Below are positions 61,027 to 64,000 of a stretch of DNA of 64,000 bases, in pieces. The first letter of the stretch is position 1. Every line of letters begins with the position of its first letter. The position numbers and the translations under genes are program-made. Under the pieces are notes generated by a model. That model saw nothing but the letters and a program-made list of their open reading frames with translations. It did no database searches and was not told where the DNA came from. Source of the stretch: DASZIT01 sp036268775 (GTDB lineage: Bacteria > Actinomycetota > Acidimicrobiia > Acidimicrobiales > RAAP-2); the NCBI GenBank assembly GCA_036268775.1, contig DATATM010000024.1:1-64000 (forward strand). The letters run 5' to 3'.

Positions 61027-61901
61027 GTTTGGTCCTGCAGGGTGATCGATCGGTGCCCCTCTTGCGCTCGGGTCTTCAAATCTGGCGATCTAGCAACTTC
61101 GACGCTAGTGACGGGTCCCAATCCATCCGCATTCGTCAAGATTTTGGAATCAGTGTCTTCATCTCCGGCCGGACTGTCCTGCTCCGCAGTAGCTAGTTCT
61201 CGTCCGAGTCGGCGTGCAGATCTAACCAATGCCGATCGAGCCAGTCGCCGGTGCGATCCACGGCCCATGGTGAGAACCGCCGCCGCGGATGGGTCATGAG
61301 GTACCTCGATGACGACTGGCACTCCGGTAAACCGTTCGACTTCGGCAACGGAATAGGGCCCACTCCCGATGAGTATGAGCAAAAGCGTGCCTCCGCACCT
61401 ACTCTGTACCGCTCCGACCTGCTCCTGCACATGCGCAATAGCCGCTGCATCTGCGCGCAACACAATGCAGGCCGTTTGTGACTGGTCGAGCCATCTTTGG
61501 GACTCGGCGGAATCAAGGCGAAGTCGTCCGAGATCGACGATGACATCGGATGCCGAACGAATGGCGATATCACACAAGGCTCGGCGTGCCTCCTCCGCGG
61601 GCCTTGACCCGTCGCCAACCACAGCACCTCGACTAGGCGCCACCAGCACTTCGAGCCCTCCCGGCAGACTCTGCAGATGAGCCCCGACGGAACCGCCAAC
61701 GTCACCACGACGGGCGGCGGCTGCCAATGACTGCCATCCGATCTTTGTCGAGAGGCTGAATCGGAATGCCAGGTCACCGCCGTCGGAGTCGCATTCGGCA
61801 ACGATCGCTCGCCGACCAGCAGGCCACATGGCACCCGTTAAACAGGCCAGCGTCGTGGTGCCCGGCGACCCCTTGATCGAAGCGAATGTGATGAGGGTCA
61901 T
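61023..61901 (-). CDS. tadZ: TadZ/CpaE-like ATPase with altered Walker A
   Basis: 292 residues. MinD/ParA-like fold: MTLITFASIKGSPGTTTLACLTG, DSDGGDLAFRFSL, DVIVDLGRLRLDS, PVVIEVPHDPSAAAVL. In the deviant Walker A KGxxGK[ST]T the second lysine is Thr (KGSPGTTT), while the first Lys is kept, as in some pilus-localising CpaE/TadZ proteins with weak or no ATP hydrolysis. Expected to position the Tad machine. A Ser/Asp-rich C-terminal tail follows. ATGA overlap with cpaB upstream. Confidence 0.85.
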   Translation of the reverse strand: MTLITFASIKGSPGTTTLACLTGAMWPAGRRAIVAECDSDGGDLAFRFSLSTKIGWQSLAAAARRGDVGGSVGAHLQSLPGGLEVLVAPSRGAVVGDGSRPAEEARRALCDIAIRSASDVIVDLGRLRLDSAESQRWLDQSQTACIVLRADAAAIAHVQEQVGAVQSRCGGTLLLILIGSGPYSVAEVERFTGVPVVIEVPHDPSAAAVLTMGRGSHRRLARSALVRSARRLGRELATAEQDSPAGDEDTDSKILTNADGLGPVTSVEVARSPDLKTRAQEGHRSITLQDQT

Positions 61902-62623
61902 GAGCCAGATGCTCCCCGGGGAAGCAGGACCAGGCTCACCTGGTCAGCGGCTGCGGCCACCGATACCTGCGCCGCCACTGTCGATGACACGTCTATCGAC
62001 ACCAGCTCCGACGTCGATCCAGATGAACTTGGGGCTGGGCTAGCCACGGCGTAGACCCGTGCGCTTGGAACCAGCACGCCGGTCGCCGGGCCGGTCCCAT
62101 CGGTTGCTGTCGTCGAAGCGGCGGGTGCGGGAGTTCCAGGGGTTTCCGTCTGAACAACCATCACCTGGTCGCCGGGCTCGACGCCAGACGATGGAAGCTG
62201 CCCATCCTTGAGAGCAATGCCCACGACCGCATCCCCGGCGGCGAGAGATTGCGAACTCGAGATGTCTGCGTTAGTCAGCAACGATCCGGGTACAAGCGCT
62301 ACCGCTGCCACCTTTCCCACAATGTCCCGGGCTTCGGAAATGGGAACCGGGGAGACAGACCCAGAAACGACTACGTTTGCTACCCCCAGGTCATTGGCGG
62401 CGATCTTCTGGCCCTGTGGAACCGATCGGGTTACAGAGATCACCGCGATCTGGTGGTCGGCTCGGGAATAGATGCTCACGAAAATTGCGGTGCTGGCGAA
62501 CACGACCGCAACCGATGCGATGGCTAGTACTGGTCTCCGTACTCGGACCGGAGCGGGAATGCGTTTCGCATCAGCTTTGGCTTCTCGACGTGAATTGGAC
62601 GTCTGCTCAAGGAGGGCCGTCAC
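61898..62623 (-). CDS. cpaB: CpaB-like SAF-domain pilus assembly protein
   Basis: 241 residues, GTG start. One membrane helix near residues 30-52 (PVLAIASVAVVFASTAIFVSIY), then the SAF domain SVPQGQKIAANDLGVANV and ISEARDIVGKVAAVALVPGSLLT, then a Thr/Ala/Ser-rich insert and a RcpC-like terminal part VSIDVSSTVAAQVSVAAAADQVSLVLLP. Actinobacterial Tad loci often carry such a CpaB/RcpC homologue. Overlaps tadZ by 4 bp. Confidence 0.82.
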   Translation of the reverse strand: MTALLEQTSNSRREAKADAKRIPAPVRVRRPVLAIASVAVVFASTAIFVSIYSRADHQIAVISVTRSVPQGQKIAANDLGVANVVVSGSVSPVPISEARDIVGKVAAVALVPGSLLTNADISSSQSLAAGDAVVGIALKDGQLPSSGVEPGDQVMVVQTETPGTPAPAASTTATDGTGPATGVLVPSARVYAVASPAPSSSGSTSELVSIDVSSTVAAQVSVAAAADQVSLVLLPRGASGS

Positions 62624-62669
62624 ATTGCTACCTCACTGTGGGTGATGTTGACGCCGTGGAGCGCCGCGT

Positions 62670-63563
62670 TCACGAGTTGACACTTTCCACTTGCTCGACT
62701 CGAAGGTTGGTGGTCGAGGTCGTCGTCAAAGGTGGGAGGTTCCCTCCTCCCGGAGCACCCTGAGCCGTCCATACCACTTGCCAAGCGACCGTTGCGGTTA
62801 CTCGAAATGCGCCGTCGTTAGGGCTCCCGTCCGAAGAGGGCTGTCCGAGTGAGGTCGTTTGATATACATACGAACAAGATGTCTGCTGCGCAGAAGCAGG
62901 CAGATCTGTGCGATACGCCGTCCCAGGTCCAGCGCACACGAGTGACCCACCATCGCCAAGATTCCAGGTAACCGATGTGGGCGTGGCTGTCGCGGTGGCG
63001 GTCACGGCACCAACCGTGGCGCTCACCACATAGGGGTGCCACAGTGCGGGATCGACCCAAAGCCAGGTAGGCAGATTGACCACAGCATTGGTCGGCGGAT
63101 TGAACCCGATCGTCAGTGAAGGAAGGTTGAGCGAGTTTTCGGCCTGTAAGGCGACGGCGTAGGGATCTACCGCTGGAGGAGCGGCCGGCGCTCCGGGGGC
63201 ACTAGAGATCCAGAGGTTCGTCGTGGTGGTCCCGCCGCCGGCATTGGTGCAAAGGATGGAGAACCAACTCCCGGGAGCGGTAACTCCTGGAGGAGGGCCG
63301 ACGGCATTATTGAGGGTCAGAACGTCGGTTGTACAGATAGGAACGAAGGCGGGCGGACCGGTTCCGCTGGTAGTTGGCGTTTCACCAGTGGCCACCTCGG
63401 GAGCGCCTCCTGACGAGGCGGACGTAGTCGCTCCTACTGAGATCGTACCTCCGGCATCCGCTCCAACGGCACGGCCGGCGAATGCCGAGCCCGATTGTCC
63501 AACAACAAGCACGACAGAGGCCAGCGCAGACACAGCGATGACACGTATTACGAAGTTGCGCAA
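62670..63563 (-). CDS. Secreted protein of the Tad operon, function unknown
   Basis: 297 residues from a TTG at 63563, chosen because GGAGG stands seven bases before it and because the following LRNFVIRVIAVSALASVVLVV is a signal peptide. After AFAG, a Gly/Ser/Thr-rich part is followed by a strand-rich domain with four cysteines and a PKD-like segment TSVTWNLGDGGSLVCAG. Probably exported and cell-surface located. No named family. The upstream gene overlaps it by 16 bp, indicating one operon with the Tad genes. Confidence 0.72.
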   Translation of the reverse strand: MRNFVIRVIAVSALASVVLVVGQSGSAFAGRAVGADAGGTISVGATTSASSGGAPEVATGETPTTSGTGPPAFVPICTTDVLTLNNAVGPPPGVTAPGSWFSILCTNAGGGTTTTNLWISSAPGAPAAPPAVDPYAVALQAENSLNLPSLTIGFNPPTNAVVNLPTWLWVDPALWHPYVVSATVGAVTATATATPTSVTWNLGDGGSLVCAGPGTAYRTDLPASAQQTSCSYVYQTTSLGQPSSDGSPNDGAFRVTATVAWQVVWTAQGAPGGGNLPPLTTTSTTNLRVEQVESVNS

Positions 63564-64000
63564 TTGCTCACCTCCACCGTTTGGTCTGCCTGTTTCCATC
63601 CATCTGAGGTCGACTGCATGATGGATGTGACCAGCTCGAAGGCGGCCTGTCCGGCAACTCCGGGCACTGGCTGACCGGTTTTGGCCACAATCCCAATCTC
63701 TTCGTCATGGATGCAGGAAACGACCTCGGTTCCACCAGTACCCCGAGCGGTGATGTGCGGATTTCCAAAGTAAATCGGCCCCTTTGCGATGTCTCCCTGA
63801 GCTTGCAACTGAGCAAGGTTGGTCCGCACACTGTCCAAAAGAGGGGAGACCATGGTGGCGGCCAACTCTGGGGCATTCGGATCCGAAGTCAGGGCCGCGT
63901 CATGAAATGCTTTTTGGGCGGCAAGCCATGCCGAGATGACCTGCCCGTCCGCGGCGCTAGTGGAGCTCGTGGTCGTCGTGCTTCCTGTCTTTGCCGTTGA
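63548..64000 (-). CDS. Partial open frame at the right edge, first Tad-operon gene in view
   Basis: The frame runs from base 64000 to a TAA at 63548-63550; the N-terminus is outside the window. At the edge a Ser/Thr stretch is followed by DGQVISAWLAAQKAFHDAALTSDPNAPELAATMV, typical of NTF2-like or conserved lipoprotein-type extracytoplasmic domains, then PIYFGNPHITARGTGGTEVVSCIHDEEIGIV and a terminal NCATS. Two cysteines remain. Probably an exported protein. Function unknown. It overlaps the next gene by 16 bp. Confidence 0.65.
   Translation of the reverse strand, partial: STAKTGSTTTTSSTSAADGQVISAWLAAQKAFHDAALTSDPNAPELAATMVSPLLDSVRTNLAQLQAQGDIAKGPIYFGNPHITARGTGGTEVVSCIHDEEIGIVAKTGQPVPGVAGQAAFELVTSIMQSTSDGWKQADQTVEVSNCATS

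Noticed and set aside
1..64000. tRNA, rRNA, CRISPR array, IS or prophage
   Set aside because: Read through the intergenic spaces by eye; no cloverleaf-like GGTTC-A loop, array or transposase seen.

Overview
The window is a high-GC chromosomal segment densely packed with genes, many of them joined by 1-4 bp ATGA or GTGA overlaps. The gene content points to a free-living actinobacterium, most likely of the class Acidimicrobiia: Mycobacterium-type steroid catabolism genes, several F420/LLM-type oxidoreductases, TldD/TldE, a MoaC, FmdB-type zinc ribbons, and a secreted protein with repeated 'GYWLVASDGGIFAFG' units. The class assignment is an inference; there is no rRNA in the window. I saw no tRNA, rRNA, CRISPR array, IS element or phage module.

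Left part (1-14.5 kb): a dispersed type IVa pilus set. It has PilB (cut by the left edge), a PilD-like prepilin peptidase that has lost its GxGD aspartate, PilT, a fused PilM-PilN protein, PilO and a lipoprotein. Housekeeping and catabolic genes lie between them: moaC, an FmdB protein, mmsA, an alpha/beta hydrolase and an amidohydrolase. A proline-rich coiled-coil protein of unknown function sits in the same stretch.

Middle part (14.5-48 kb): TldE/TldD, a hotdog thioesterase, a VapBC-like toxin-antitoxin pair with a perfect palindrome at its promoter, an MFS transporter and dxs. After these comes a discontinuous steroid side-chain degradation region. It holds FadD19-like and FadD17-like CoA ligases and a five-gene operon on the minus strand, fadE29-chsH2-fadE28-chsH1-ltp2, divergent from a CYP125-like P450. 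This is essentially the content of the mycobacterial igr locus. Three sites resembling the KstR operator (TNNAACNNGTTNNA) lie in front of the fadD19-like gene, between an LLM oxidoreductase and the fadD17-like gene, and in front of the P450. Expected flow: P450 oxidises the sterol side-chain terminus, FadD enzymes make the CoA thioesters, and ChsE1E2/ChsH1H2/Ltp2 remove the last three carbons as propionyl-CoA. Ring-degradation genes and KstR itself are not in the window. Accessory genes (LLM oxidoreductases, an additional acyl-CoA dehydrogenase, aquaporin, DNA glycosylase, NUDIX, aldo/keto reductase) are interspersed.

Right part (48-64 kb, minus strand): envelope and sugar genes (YihY/BrkB family, a membrane GT2 with a Ser/Thr tail, a trehalose-synthase-type GT4), then a Tad (Flp) pilus operon transcribed leftward. 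Its order is a partial gene at the right edge, a secreted protein, CpaB, TadZ, TadA, TadB, TadC, a Flp-like pilin, two TadE-like minor pilins and a TadG-like protein, ending in a 964-residue membrane protein with LysM and BTAD domains. No TadV prepilin peptidase is visible. The genome segment therefore carries two pilus systems, and the only prepilin-peptidase-like gene seen has a damaged active site.
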